Below, in pieces: positions 43,387-54,698 of a stretch of 64,000 nucleotides of DNA. The notes beneath the pieces are model-generated. The model did no database searches, was not told the origin of the DNA, and saw nothing but the letters and a program-made list of their open reading frames with translations. A program made the position numbers and the translations under genes. The stretch spans positions 929,255,503-929,319,502 of the forward strand of contig CM048744.1 of NCBI GenBank assembly GCA_026315105.1, in the 5' to 3' direction. The stretch is from Locusta migratoria (Eukaryota; Arthropoda; Insecta; Orthoptera; Acrididae). The number at the start of each line of letters is the position of its first letter. Positions within the stretch are counted from its first letter, which is position 1.

Positions 43387-43432
43387 TATTGGTGTGATGT
43401 CTTATTTCGAAAGAACAGACATCACACCAATA
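43387..43432. repeat. Perfect 16-bp stem hairpin
   Basis: TATTGGTGTGATGTCT and AGACATCACACCAATA separated by 14 bases (TATTTCGAAAGAAC). No known role. It may be the junction of a small inverted-repeat element. Confidence 0.7.
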
Positions 43433-43956
43433 CATACATAGCTCTCGGTAAAGTGGAACGGTACGATGTCGTTACGTAGCACAGCACAGCCGACTGGAAA
43501 CGCAGGAGAAGTGCAAACAACGTTCTCTCCTCAGATGTATGATTAGGTTCGACGTAGACTTCTACAACATACAGTCTACACGGCGAAGATTACACCAAAA
43601 AATTTAACGTTTCGTCTACTTTGGCGATAGCAACCAAATTTTAAAATCGTGTCTACTATGTAAAGATGTGGCAACACAAAACGCTTCAAGTCCAAAACTT
43701 CACTGATTTTCGAGTTCTGAATTTTTAATATGTTTTTAATGTTATTACAGAAAAAACATATTTGGGACTCACACTACAATTTTCATTTGGCAGAATTTGT
43801 AGTTACATTCACAAGACATAAGTCAACGGTTGTGTGCATTCTTGAGAAATATCAATCATTTGTTTTCAGTGTTTACTTCAAATTTCTCTTTTAAGTTTCT
43901 TTAATTATTAGTACTTAAATGTGGTTATGAAATAAATAAATTACGTGTATATGTGT

Positions 43957-44098
43957 AGTCTTATGCGGCCAAACTACTTAGATCATTGGTCGCTAGACTA
44001 CACACTACTTAATCTTACTTAAAATAACTTAAGCAAAGTACAAACAAACATACCTATGTCCGAGGAAGGACTCGAACCTCCGACCGGACCGGCCGCGC
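43957..44098 (-). mobile_element. SINE (subfamily B), head truncated
   Basis: The body and B box (GGAGGTTCGAGTCC on the minus strand) are present. The tRNA-like 5' head is lost after GCGCGGCCGGTCCGG. No target duplication. Confidence 0.75.
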
Positions 44099-44682
44099 AA
44101 TTTGTGACACAAATTACATATTTGATAATATTAATGCATAGAAGTATGAAATCACGTCAAGATTACTTCCTGCAAAAATTTCGACAAAAAAAAGTTGGCA
44201 CTGAGTTTAGAAAAACAAAATTCTGGTATATTGATTTTTAACATTTTATCAAAAATTAAATGTTACTACAAGAGATACAGCCATTCAAATTTACGGGCAC
44301 CATAACGTTTTCCCTTCCTGAGTAAATGAGCTGCTTCTTATAGTTTCAACACCTTTTTTTTAATGTTCTGAATATAAATCTTCACACAGACTTCTTGAGG
44401 AGGAGAGTGATACGGATATCTGATTGTAAACCACTGCCTATTACCTTAGACCTTTTTGACTGTACTGAACAGTAGTTCCGCGTATTCCGTAATTTATATT
44501 TATACAGTTAACAGGCAATGTAATATATAACCAACTATTGGCTGCCAATTTCGCTTCATTTTTCCTGGAAGTCTTGCAACTTGTTTCTCCCTGTTGGTTT
44601 ATGCCATGTTCGGAGTAAAAATGGTTCTATATGACGGTGATGGAAAATAGAATTTATCTTTAGCATTTTTCGGTGTGTGACA

Positions 44683-44877
44683 AGTTCAAGTGTTTGTAGA
44701 ACTTATGGGACTTAACTACGGGGTCACCAGTCCCTAAACTTACAAACTACTTATGAACTAGCTAAGACTAAGAACGGCACAAATATCCATGCCCGAGGGG
44801 GGATTCGAACCCCCGACCGTAGTGGCCGTGCAGACCGTGACTGGAGCGCCTCAGTCTCCTCGGCCACCGCGGCCGGC
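44683..44877 (-). mobile_element. tRNA-derived SINE (subfamily A)
   Basis: Full head (GCCGGCCGCGGTGGCCGAG), boxes GGGGGTTCGAATCCCC and tail TTCAAGTGTTTGTAGAAC. The target duplication is not clear. Confidence 0.88.
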
Positions 44878-45564
44878 AATATAAGCTTTTAGGAGGTATG
44901 ACTGTGGAAAGTCATAGTCTTGTAGTAGCAGAGACGAACTCTCCAAACATTATCACTATTAAAATACCTTTTTGTTTACAGAAGGAACACTCAACGGATT
45001 AATATGTAGTAAGAACAAGTTACTATATTGCTCTTCAGCTTGCAAAGGTTGTGCAATTTCACTGATTTTCGTGTTATGTTGACAGTGTGGAAACCTGACA
45101 ACAGCAATGCTAGACTTCTTGGTGTGCCTGTACCCAGGAAAAGCCACTAGCCGCCCCAAGGGCCTCGGGTTCCGCGCAAGTGTCACTCCGCGCAAGTGTC
45201 ACTCCGCGCAAGTGTTCCAACCCCCAGAGAAATGGTCACTTGTCTCTTGGGGCATAAATACAATTCCTGATATGTTTCTTCTTTCGACGATGTCCGTAAG
45301 ATCAGACACCATATCATTAACTAGTGAAAAATCCGTGGCCTAGCTGGGTTGCATCTTGCAATCTTTCTTTGTCCAGCCATGCGCTTTACCGCTTCATCAC
45401 CAGGTTGGGAATTGGAAACAGATAGATCATAGTTTTTGATAAGAGAATTTGCGAGTAATGAAATATGTGGGATATGATGGCATTATCTTTCAACTGAAGC
45501 GACTTTCAAGGTTAAATTATTGACGTCACCAAGAGGGCATAGATATTAGTACCTCACATAAGAT

Positions 45565-45632
45565 TCTCTCTCCATTGACTGAAATATTGTGGTTGCCTCA
45601 TGAACACCAGAATATTTCAGCCAATGGAGAGA
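45565..45632. repeat. Imperfect hairpin, ~25-bp stem
   Basis: TCTCTCCATTGACTGAAATA pairs with TATTTCAGCCAATGGAGAGA (one mismatch in 20) around about 25 bases. Unclassified. The arms could be MITE ends. Confidence 0.65.
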
Positions 45633-45639
45633 TAATATA

Positions 45640-47485
45640 TTTTAATGTAAATTGGTAGGTCTGAACCACTTGGTAGCATTGTTTCATGGAAATCAATATC
45701 TACAGTTTTATACCCTGTTGGACATAACACCATGTTCAGCATTTTTGGGCCACTATATTTCCAATAATACTGAAAATATATGGTGTTCTGCAGATTTATA
45801 ATGAGTTTGATACACTGTAATTTGATGCACTACAAGTACCTGTACCAAAAGGTTTGTATTTTTAATTTTAATCGCTCTAATTGTTGCCCATCCATAAATC
45901 ACTTCAAGGTCTATCTTTCAACAGTCTTTCTTCCAACTATCACACCCAACCTTTGACAATCACACTCGTTACCTCTGACAATGGATACAGTAATGAGCGT
46001 TCTTTGTATGACTAATGGAAATCACAATGCAGGTTTATGTCTTACTGTAGACATTATTCAGTTACTGATGTTTGTGTGTTACTTTACTGTTTTTACTTAA
46101 AATATTCTTTTATTTTAATAGCCTTGAGTGTAATGTTTCTGATCAGTGTATAACTTAAAACTGTTTTATCTCATGTTTTATAATAGAGAGCTAACATGTG
46201 CTATGCACTAATGGAAGCTGAATTATCTGATGTTTTAACTACTATTAGAGTTTATATCATGGATATCTTTCCACATCAGTATTGCGTAATATGTAATACT
46301 ATACACAGTACTCTCTGACCCATCTCCTGTTACAAATAGTAGTCAAGTTTATGTAAATGTGAAACTAACACATTGTACTGCAGGTTGTAGGCCAACACTG
46401 TAAGTTAATCATTTAGTGATAAACGAAAAGCAAATGCAATCTTGTAGGTTATAGAAACCACCACCGATTGATTTTCGTAGGCAGATGGTTCGTCTTGGTG
46501 GCTTCTCTCCTTCCCAGCACTTTTATATATGCTTCTCCATTCCTCTCCCCCCACCCCCCCCCCCCCCCCACCCCCGGTCCACCACAGTTTCCCTCAGATG
46601 GATACTGTAAAGATAATATAACTTTGGCGTTTGTCAGCAATGTGTCACATAACACATCTGGCATGAAGATGTCAAACTATGGTAGGGCAAAAAGAAAATT
46701 GTGTAGCACTCATTCAAGTGAGTGAGTGAGTGAGTGAGTGAGTGTGAGTGAAAAGGAAGTAGAATGACAGTATCGCCATCTGGCGGATTTTCCACTTAGT
46801 AACTGGCTGTTAAGCAGACCTCAGTATTCACTTGACCATCCTTCGGAGATGTTCTGGAGGAATTTTAAACTTCTTTTATGTTTGTCATATGTTTATGATA
46901 GTAATATTTTTAAAGGAAATTTTTTAGTTTTACTTTTTAATAATTTTCAACAGATGTGGTGAATGTTTCTTGTTACGATTTATAAAAATGTTGGATGAAT
47001 ATTAATGCTATTGTGTCGTTGTACCCTTTGATAATGACAATGTGTCGAAACGCGTAAGGCCTTAATAAATTGCAATTTGTGGTTAAGACAGTAAATTTAT
47101 TTCAGTTGCATCTATTATTTGGCTTCAATAATTATTTTAAAACTTCTCGATGTTGAGAAAACCATAATGTATCAATAGTTGTTCATTTAAAAAATAATCC
47201 CTCAATTAAAAATTCACCTTATTGATGTAAATGAGTCGAGTGCTGTACACAATGCATTATAATTAACATATAAGTAATTAGTTGTACTTCGTTGTTTGAT
47301 CGAACAGTATGGTCGAGTTGCCAAAAAATAAACACATCACTTCGTCATAAATACCTAGATAATAATCAGTAATTGAACTAAAACAAAGAGTTGTGATATG
47401 TAAAGGCATCTTAATGTTACAAGTGATTTGAAAAACTTAAATGTTCAAATAAACTGCAGACAAAGATAGAATCTTTCAATTAGGT
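45640..47485. other. No gene; short low-complexity tracts
   Basis: No coding region was recognised. A C-homopolymer region lies at about 46541-46573 and a (GAGT)n run at about 46719-46752. Near 47026-47065, TTGATAATGACA...TGTCGAAACGCG resembles a weakened hammerhead-type core. Confidence 0.5.
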
Positions 47486-47488
47486 GGT

Positions 47489-47615
47489 TGGAAGCAGAGA
47501 GAGAGACAGGGGGGGGGGGGATGAGAGAGAGAGAGGGGGGGGGAATGATTGCGAGAGAGAAAGAGAGAGAGAGAAGGAGAGGGGGTGGCAAGGAGGGAGG
47601 GCGGGAGAGAGAGGG
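47489..47615 (+). repeat. Purine-rich (GA/GGA)n microsatellite
   Basis: Mixed GA and G-runs with an open frame only because of composition. Not coding. Confidence 0.9.
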
Positions 47616-48295
47616 ACAGAATACTTATAACGTAGCACACTTGAGAAAAGAGAGCAACCTATTTTACAAATATTAATTCGGAATATGAAAACTTAATATG
47701 GCAGGTTCCTATGGATCTCAATTTATGCGTGTAATGATTTTTCTAAATAAATGTAGAAGAAATGAATACAGTTACAGGAGAAAATTTGTTATGGAAACTT
47801 TTACAATATTATATATATAACAGTACCCTCCACTGTCAAGTTGTCGGATCAGGTATGCACCAAATTATCTTGTGGGCACTGTAACTTTGTTACTTATTTA
47901 AAAAAATCGTCATTCATGTTAATGTATTGGGTTCTATGAGTTAGAAATTCTTACAGCAAATCAATTATTTACTAAGACATTCTATAAGCTCATACTTAAA
48001 GTGTGGTATTGTGCTGAAAGTCTTTAAGAAATTTTACCAAAACCAGTATGTCCTTATCGGTCAAAACTTGAGTTGGAGCCTGTTTCACATAATACTATAT
48101 ACATGTGGACACCATTTGGTGTAAGAACCAGATCTGAATGGATTTAACTGAATGATATAAACAGAGTAGCCAGGAAACACTATGTTTGTAACTGGAGCAA
48201 GAATCAGATCAGCCCCAAGGTTTTTTCTTTCTTGCACCAATATGGGTGCAGCACAAAGCTATAGTTAACGTATGTAAAGATCTGTAGGTAACTGT

Positions 48296-48519
48296 GATCT
48301 TGGAGTTCAAGTCCACCTAAGAAAACCATCAGTAGCGATTTAGGTATTCCTCGCATATATTTCTATAATAGGCCTTTCTCCATTAAAACAGCTAAATTTG
48401 ATGATGTAACGAAATTGGCAAAGGAGTATGCGACTTCTGTACAGATGGATTTTCATGAGAGACTGTTTCAATCTGAAATACGATCCAGTAAAGAGAGTGA
48501 ATCTGATTTACTTGAATAA
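48296..48519 (+). pseudogene. Unidentified ORF end (about 74 codons)
   Basis: After an in-frame stop, the plus strand reads SPPKKTISSDLGIPRIYFYN, RPFSIKTAKFDDVTKLAKEY and ESESDLLE before TAA at 48519. There is no Met and the composition is protein-like (mixed polar/aromatic, no low complexity). AATAAA-like signals follow near 48727 and 48746. I suspect the last exon or C-terminal end of a transposase or host gene, but I do not recognise the family. The remainder of 47.6-49.5 kb shows no gene. Confidence 0.3.
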
Positions 48520-49521
48520 GAAAGACACTGAAATATAAAATCAAACAACACATGTGTATCCGTAAAAATTCTGTAAATAATGACTATTTTGTATTTCTAT
48601 TAAGTTATTCACATAGCATTTAACCAAATGTATAAAAATCTGTAGACAATATAAATAACTATCTTATATTAGTGTGTTTTATGTATGTTAATTTGACAGT
48701 TATATGATATGACTGGTAGTTAATAATAAAATATACTTGAATACTGAATAAAATTTGTTTTGTGACTATTATCTACTCACAAAAATTCGATGTCCTTAAG
48801 TTTACGGTCTGATTTGGATTGATTTTGGTGTTTGGCAGGAAAACGAAATAAGTCAAAATGCACTAAGAAATTTTTAAATATAAATATATACATCACAAAG
48901 TTCACGTTCACACAGGACACACTGAAGACATAGGCTACAAGATTCGCATAACATATGTATTTTCACACAACCTTAAGAAAACACTTCTTTCATACAAGCT
49001 GAACTACATGTCGCATTCAGTTGGCACTTGTCTTTATAATGATCACCTGCGTTTTGGATATCTTCAATTATATTAAAGCAAATATTTTATGCAAATTTTC
49101 ATTTGATGTAACTGATCCAGAAACACACTGATGATGATAATCCATAGAAGTGTATATATATCGATTGTATACATCACCAAGACGGAAATTATAAAAGAGT
49201 TTGGGGATGCATGTTATGAGGTGTTATCCTTTAATGTGATGCATTAAGATTTCAGAAATGTAAGAATCTGAAACATGCCTTTTTACATACACGAGGTACG
49301 GTATATGAGAAACTGTACCTATGTATTTCCCAAGAATTGTTTTCTAAACTATGCTAAAAATTAGCAACATATTGTTGTATTCTGTAGCTAGCTGTGGCTA
49401 TTGACATTGCTGCTCAAGTTTTGCTCTTGATCAAAAATTAAGTTCCCCAAAATTTTCTTTGATAATATGTGATACAAAATACTAGAAAGATGGAGACTGT
49501 TTTGGTCTGAACATTCGATCA

Positions 49522-49524
<3 letters not shown>

Positions 49525-49566
<42 letters not shown>
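49525..49566 (+). repeat. (GT)n microsatellite
   Basis: About 20 uninterrupted GT units. The minus-strand His/Thr runs over it are composition artefacts. Confidence 0.97.
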
Positions 49567-49569
<3 letters not shown>

Positions 49570-50099
49570 TTAACAGCCAATGTGTAAACGTCATCATGAT
49601 ACATATTTGAAATTTGTACATATGTGGATTGTAAACCACTGAACATACAACAAATCATGGTACGCCAAATTAAAGACAACAAACCACGCTTATTTTGATA
49701 TATAGACTGGCCATAGGAGAGACGACTATAATTCATTAAGGACTGGAAATAAATTTCTAGTGTATTTGTGCAGTAAGTGTAATAACGTAACATTTGTACC
49801 ACAGTAAAACACTCATCAAGACAAATCGAATAAACTACAGATATGTTTATTTATGTGATTAATAAGCCTATGAGAAGTGTCTGAATTAAATAAATAAATC
49901 AGCACAAGTATATATACAGAACGAATACACAAGTACCACTGAATCATCTATTGGAAAACGTAACCACAGTCAATAACATTTATGGTATCAGTTTTCACTT
50001 TTTATCAGCTATTTTTACTTGTTTTATTGAATTGTTTGGATAGTTTTGGTTATAATTCAAATTCTGTCAGTGCAAGTATATAAAGATCAACACATTTAC

Positions 50100-50480
50100 C
50101 GCAAGACTGATGTCCGATTGATGTTCCACAATCTCCCATTGCCAGCAACAGCTGTTGTCCACCCTCTCTCGCACTGCTGGTCTTGAGAGGTTATGGAATA
50201 TTCATCATACTCACCTGGCACAAGTCCCTCTGATTGTTCTCTATTTGGCAAAGTGAAAGAACCACTGCGAGGGATCCTGTACAACACTAGAGAGGACATT
50301 ATACATGACATACGGCGGTTGTTACAGGACATCTACAGAAACAGTCTTACAAATGGAATACGACAACTTCTGGACATGTAACAAAAGCTCATAAAGAAGA
50401 AGGGAGATTGTATTCTCGGCGTGTAACTATCTCTATCAATAAAGGCACTTCAGAAAATCGATTGTAGTTCTCATTACTTT
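50100..50480 (+). pseudogene. mariner transposase, C-terminal fragment
   Basis: From 50193: MEYSSYSPGTSPSDCSLFGK, VKEPLRGILYNTREDIIHDI and NGIRQLLDM, then KLIKKKGDCILGV downstream. The HPPYSPDLxPxDxxLF-type block (third acidic motif, here YSPGTSPSD with the first Asp replaced by Gly) and the KEPLRGxxYxTREDI stretch are typical of mariner elements. Broken and truncated. Confidence 0.75.
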
Positions 50481-50739
50481 TCATCTAGCCCCTGTACAGC
50501 ACAGCACAAGCTGCTAGAGCCCTGTAACTAAATGAGCCTTCTTGTGAAAATTTAGAGATATTCTAAAACTTAGAGGTGAAAAACATGGTTACGAACTAAA
50601 GAAAGTTGTTTACATTGATCAGTCAAAGCAGGTCAATGCTACCAACAAAAGGAAACACTTATAAGAATTAGTACCCTCTCCAAACTGTGAATACATCCTG
50701 AATTTTAATGAAGTGTGGTAAATACAAGAAGAGGACGAA

Positions 50740-51430
50740 AATAATACATGGCATACAGGATGACTTACACAAAAATTTTAGTTGGTGTGAAGAACGGCAG
50801 CCAGCTCTAAATGTACAAATATGTAAGGTGATGCACATGAGAAGGAACAACAATCCCATAATTTTTGTATACAGCATTAGTAATGAGTTTCATGATACAG
50901 TCGCGTCATTCAAATTTTACTGGGAGAATTTTGGGAAGATGTACTTCCTCTGTAAAGTAGACAGCGTATAAAACGCTTGTACAACCACGTCTTGAGTATT
51001 GCTCGAGTGTTTGGGACCCGTGGCAGATTAATTTAAAGAAAGACATGTAAGCAGTTCAGGGGCGATCAACTAGGTTCGTTACTTGGTAGGTTCGACCAAT
51101 GTGCAAGTGTCACAGAAATGCTCCGGTTACTCAAATGGGAATCGTTGGGGGAAAGACGACGTTCATTGCGAGAAATTCAGTTGAGGAAATTTAGAGGGCC
51201 GGAATTTCAAGCTGACTGCAGAATGATCTTGCGCCGCCTACTTACATTTCGCGTAAAGATCATAAAGGCAAGATAAGAGAAATTCGGGCTCTTACAGAGT
51301 CGTATAGGCATTCTTTTTTCCCTTGTTCTATTTGGGAGTGGAATAGGAAAAGAAATGCCTAGTAGTGGTACTTACAGTGTACCTTTCGCCACACACTTTA
51401 CGGTGTATTGCGGAGTATATATGTAGATAA
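50740..51430 (+). pseudogene. CR1-like LINE fragment with an internal deletion
   Basis: Same family as 30.1-31.9 kb: DLHKNFSWCEERQPALNVQI and ISNEFHDTVASFKF, then a direct jump of about 80 bases to the equivalent of RFIGRILGRCTSPVK near 50920, RLEYCSSVWDPWQI, and the non-coding tail (AATGCCTAGTAGTGGTAC). It ends TGTATTGCGGAGTATATATG. Multiple stops. Confidence 0.8.
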
Positions 51431-51669
51431 AACATTACTGAATGGTACAATATTTAATATTTTAAAATATTCAGACAGTCCATATCCTATATGTGAAGCA
51501 GTTTCAATTTTATCTGGTTTCATGCCTGTAAAATTAGTTCTTGTTTGTATGGGCCATCAGGCTAATCCATTTGAAGTATAACATAATTAATATTTAACAA
51601 TTAAGCAAGGCAAAATAGAGAAATAGAGAACCTAGCATGGATTTTAAAGTTCCAGAGAAATGGGTTTTT

Positions 51670-51861
51670 TAAGAGCTGTAATTCTATGGGACAAAACTAC
51701 GTTGGTCATCAGTCCCTAGACTTTCAAACTACTTAAACTAAGTTAAACTAACTTAAGGACAACGCACACATCATGCCCGAGGGAGGATTCGAACCTCCGA
51801 CGCGGGAGGCCGCGCTATCCGTAACGTGGCACTGCAGACTGCTCGGCTACTCCCGCGCGGC
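51670..51861 (-). mobile_element. SINE (subfamily B)
   Basis: Minus-strand head GCCGCGCGGGAGTAGCCGAG, B box GGAGGTTCGAATCC, body to TATGGGACAAAACTACG. The tail is shortened. No clear duplication. Confidence 0.82.
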
Positions 51862-53607
51862 TAACTCACATATATTTAAACAAGCGCTTAATCACCACGA
51901 TTCTAGGGGTTCATGACTACAGACAAATGGAATAGTGATGTAAAAACAGAATTTCGGTTCTCTTTATTGCTCATAAAAAACAAATTGAGAAGTTGTAAGG
52001 CAATAACCTAGACATTCTGAATTGTGCTCCAGATTGCAGCATACACTAGCACCTATAATACCCGGCAACTAGTCCTCTTGTACTGATGCATGCCTGTATT
52101 TGTTGTGACATGATGTCCACTAGATCATCAAGCTACTGTTAGCTCCTGATTGTTCCAATTCTCAACGGCGATTCGGTGTAGATCTCTCTGAGGGGTTGGT
52201 GGATCGTCACGCCCAAAATCAGCCCTTTGCCATTTACACCATGCATGTTAAATAGGGTTTATGACTGGAGAACAAACTGCGATGTCAATTATTATGAAGG
52301 AACACATTCATAAGATATGCACGGTCAGCGCGAGAAGTGTCGTTCATTAAGACTAATGCCTCACCGAAATGCTGCCGATATGGTTGCACTATACGTCAGA
52401 AGATGTCATCCCTGTACTTTATAGCCGTTTTCTAGCCTTCTACAATGGACTTAATTGATGAGAAGAAAAAATATTAAAATGCATAAAGAGAAGCAGGCAA
52501 AAGGGGACTACACAAGTCTGAAAAATCAGATTGACAGGAAGTGCAGACTGGCTAAGCAGGAGTGGCATGAGGATAAATGCAGAACCATAGAAGAATGTAT
52601 AACGACGGGAAAGATAGATACCACGTACAGGAAAGCTGAAATGTGGAAGGAATATATAGAGGGCCTGTACAAAGGAAATAAAGTTCAAGGTAGTATTCTA
52701 GAAATGGAAGACGAAGTGGAGGAAGGACATACCCTCCGACTTCAAGAAGAATATAGTAATCCCAATTCTAAAGAAAGCAAGTGCAGACAAATGTGAAAAT
52801 AACAGAACTATCAGTTTAATAAGTCATAGTTGCAAAATACTAGCACGAATTATTTACAGACGAATGGAAAAACTTGTGGAATCCAACCTCTGAGAAGATC
52901 AGTTTGGATTTAGGAGAAATGTAGGAACACGGGAGGCAATACTCACACTACTACTTATCTTAGAAGATAGGCTAAGGAATGTCGACTGGAATACACTCTT
53001 TCAAATTCTGAAGGTAGCAGGTGTAAAAAATAGGGAGCGAAGACTTACATTAAACCTATACAAAAACCAGACAGCAGTTATGAGAGCCGAAAGGCAAAAA
53101 CGGCCGCAGATGTTGGAAAGGGAGTAAGGCAGGGTTGTAGCCTTTCTCCAATGCTGTTCAATCTGTACACTGAGCAAGCAGTGAAGGAATGCAAGGAGAA
53201 ATTTGGAGAGGGAATTAAAGTTCAGGGAGAAGAAATAAAAACTTTGCGGTTTGCCGATGACATAGTAATTCTGTCAGAGACTGCAAGGGATCTAGAAGAG
53301 CAATTGACTGGAATGGACATTGTCTTGAAACGAGGGTATAAGATGAACATAAATGGATAATGGAATGTAGCGTGAGAAAGTCAGTCGATGCTGAAGGAAT
53401 TAGATTAGGTAATGAGACAATAAAAGTAGTAGATGAGTTTTATTTTTTGGGTAACAAGATAACTTCTGATGGCCGAAGTAAAGAAGATATAAAATTTAGA
53501 GTGGATATGGAAAGAAAAGCGTTTCTAAAGAAGCGTAAAGTGTTAACCTCCAGTAATTTAACTGTTAGGAAGTCCTTCCTGAAAGCATTTGTCTGGCGTG
53601 TAGCATT

Positions 53608-54698
53608 ATTGTGTTGTTGATGTCTTCAGTCCGGAGACTGGTTTGATGCAGCTCTCCACAATACCCTATCCTGAGCAAGCCTCTTGATCTCCACATAAGA
53701 GCGACAACCTACATCTGTCTGAATCTGCTTACTGTATTCATCTCTCGGTCTTCCCCTGCGATTTTTCCCCATACACTTCCCTCCAACGCTAAATTCACAA
53801 TTCCTTGATGTCTAAGAATGTGTCCTACCAATCTATCCCTTCTTTTAGTCAAGGTATGCCAGAAATTCCTTTTCTCCCCAATTCTGTTCAGTACCTCCTC
53901 ATTAGTTACGCGATCCACCCACCTAATCTTCAGCATTCTTCTGTAGCACCATATTTCAAAAACCTCAATCCTCTTCCTGTCCACACTGTTTATCGTCCAT
54001 GTCTCACTCCCATACAAGGCAACACTCCATACAAATGCCTTCAGAAAGGACTTCCTTAGGTTTAAATCAATATTCGATGTTAACAAATTTCTCTTTTTCG
54101 AGAACGCTTTTCTACCCATTGCCATTCTGCATTTTATATCCTCTGTACTGCGACCATCATTTGTTATTTTACTGCCCAAGTAACAAAACTCGTCTACCTC
54201 CTTTATTGCTTCGTTTCCCAATCTAATTCCTTCAGCATCACCTGATTTTCTTAGACTGCACTCCATTACCCTAGTTTTGCTCTTGTTAATGTTCATCTTA
54301 TATGCACCTTTCAGCACACTGTCCATTTCGTTCAATTGCTCTTCTAGGTCCTTTGCTGTATCTGACAGAATTACTATGTCATCGGCAAAACGCAATGTTT
54401 TTAATTCTTCCCCCTGAACTTTAATTCCTTCACCAAATTTCTCCTTGCTTTCCTTTATAGCTTGCTCAATGTACAAATTGAACAACATTGGAGAAAGGCT
54501 ACAACCCTGTCTTACTTCCTTTCCAACCACTGCATCCCTTTCATGCCCTTCAACTCTGACAACCGCTGTCTGGTTTTTGTACAAGTTGTAAATAACCTTA
54601 CGCTCCCTATATTTTACTCCTGTTTGCTTCAGAACTTGAAAGAGTTTATTCCAATCAACATTGTCAAAAGCCTTCTCCAAATCTACAAAAGCTAGAAA
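53608..54698 (-). mobile_element. RTE-type LINE (inner copy), opposite strand
   Basis: Inserted in the outer RTE with the duplication TGTAGCATT at 53599-53607 and 54699-54707. Starts (5'-truncated) within palm motif A. Ends in the family 3' end (GGACTGAAGACATCAACAAC). Confidence 0.9.
53709..54680 (-). pseudogene. RTE-type reverse transcriptase, 5'-truncated, open
   Basis: 323 codons without a stop. MEKAFDNVDWNKLFQVLKQT is the remainder of palm motif A, EVRQGCSLSPMLFNLYIEQA motif B, LRFADDIVILSDTAKDLEEQ motif C. VDEFCYLGSKITNDGRSTED, LYGSETWTINSVDRKRIEVF and WCYRRMLKIRWVDRVTNEEV make up the C-terminal region. The reading frame ends within GEDREMNTVSRFRQM, earlier than the family end (a small indel before GRPRD). 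It lacks the N-terminal endonuclease through truncation. It is clearly younger than the copy it interrupts. Confidence 0.9.

Larger units (their letters stand above)
42596..45224. mobile_element. Possible element bounded by inverted iteron arrays
   Basis: The left array 42601-42660 has GTGACACTTGCGGGGA, GTGACACTTGCGCGGA and TAGACACTTGCGCGGA. The right array has three 16-bp copies in opposite orientation (TCCGCGCAAGTGTCAC at 45171-45186 and 45187-45202, then TCCGCGCAAGTGTTCC). CAGAGAAATG flanks both sides (42586-42595 and 45225-45234), which could be a target duplication. No transposase was seen inside, but two SINEs are. Unclassified. Confidence 0.4.

Noticed and set aside
42601..45218. Replication origin iterons
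   Set aside because: Inverted arrays at two separated sites with flanking direct repeats fit a transposon better than a plasmid-type origin.
47488..47676. 62-codon Arg/Glu/Gly-rich frame
   Set aside because: Lies in the purine microsatellite; composition only.
49388..49802. Minus-strand frames with His-Thr repeats
   Set aside because: Translation of the (GT)n microsatellite.
53805..54226. Plus-strand open frames
   Set aside because: Antisense to the intact minus-strand RTE reverse transcriptase.
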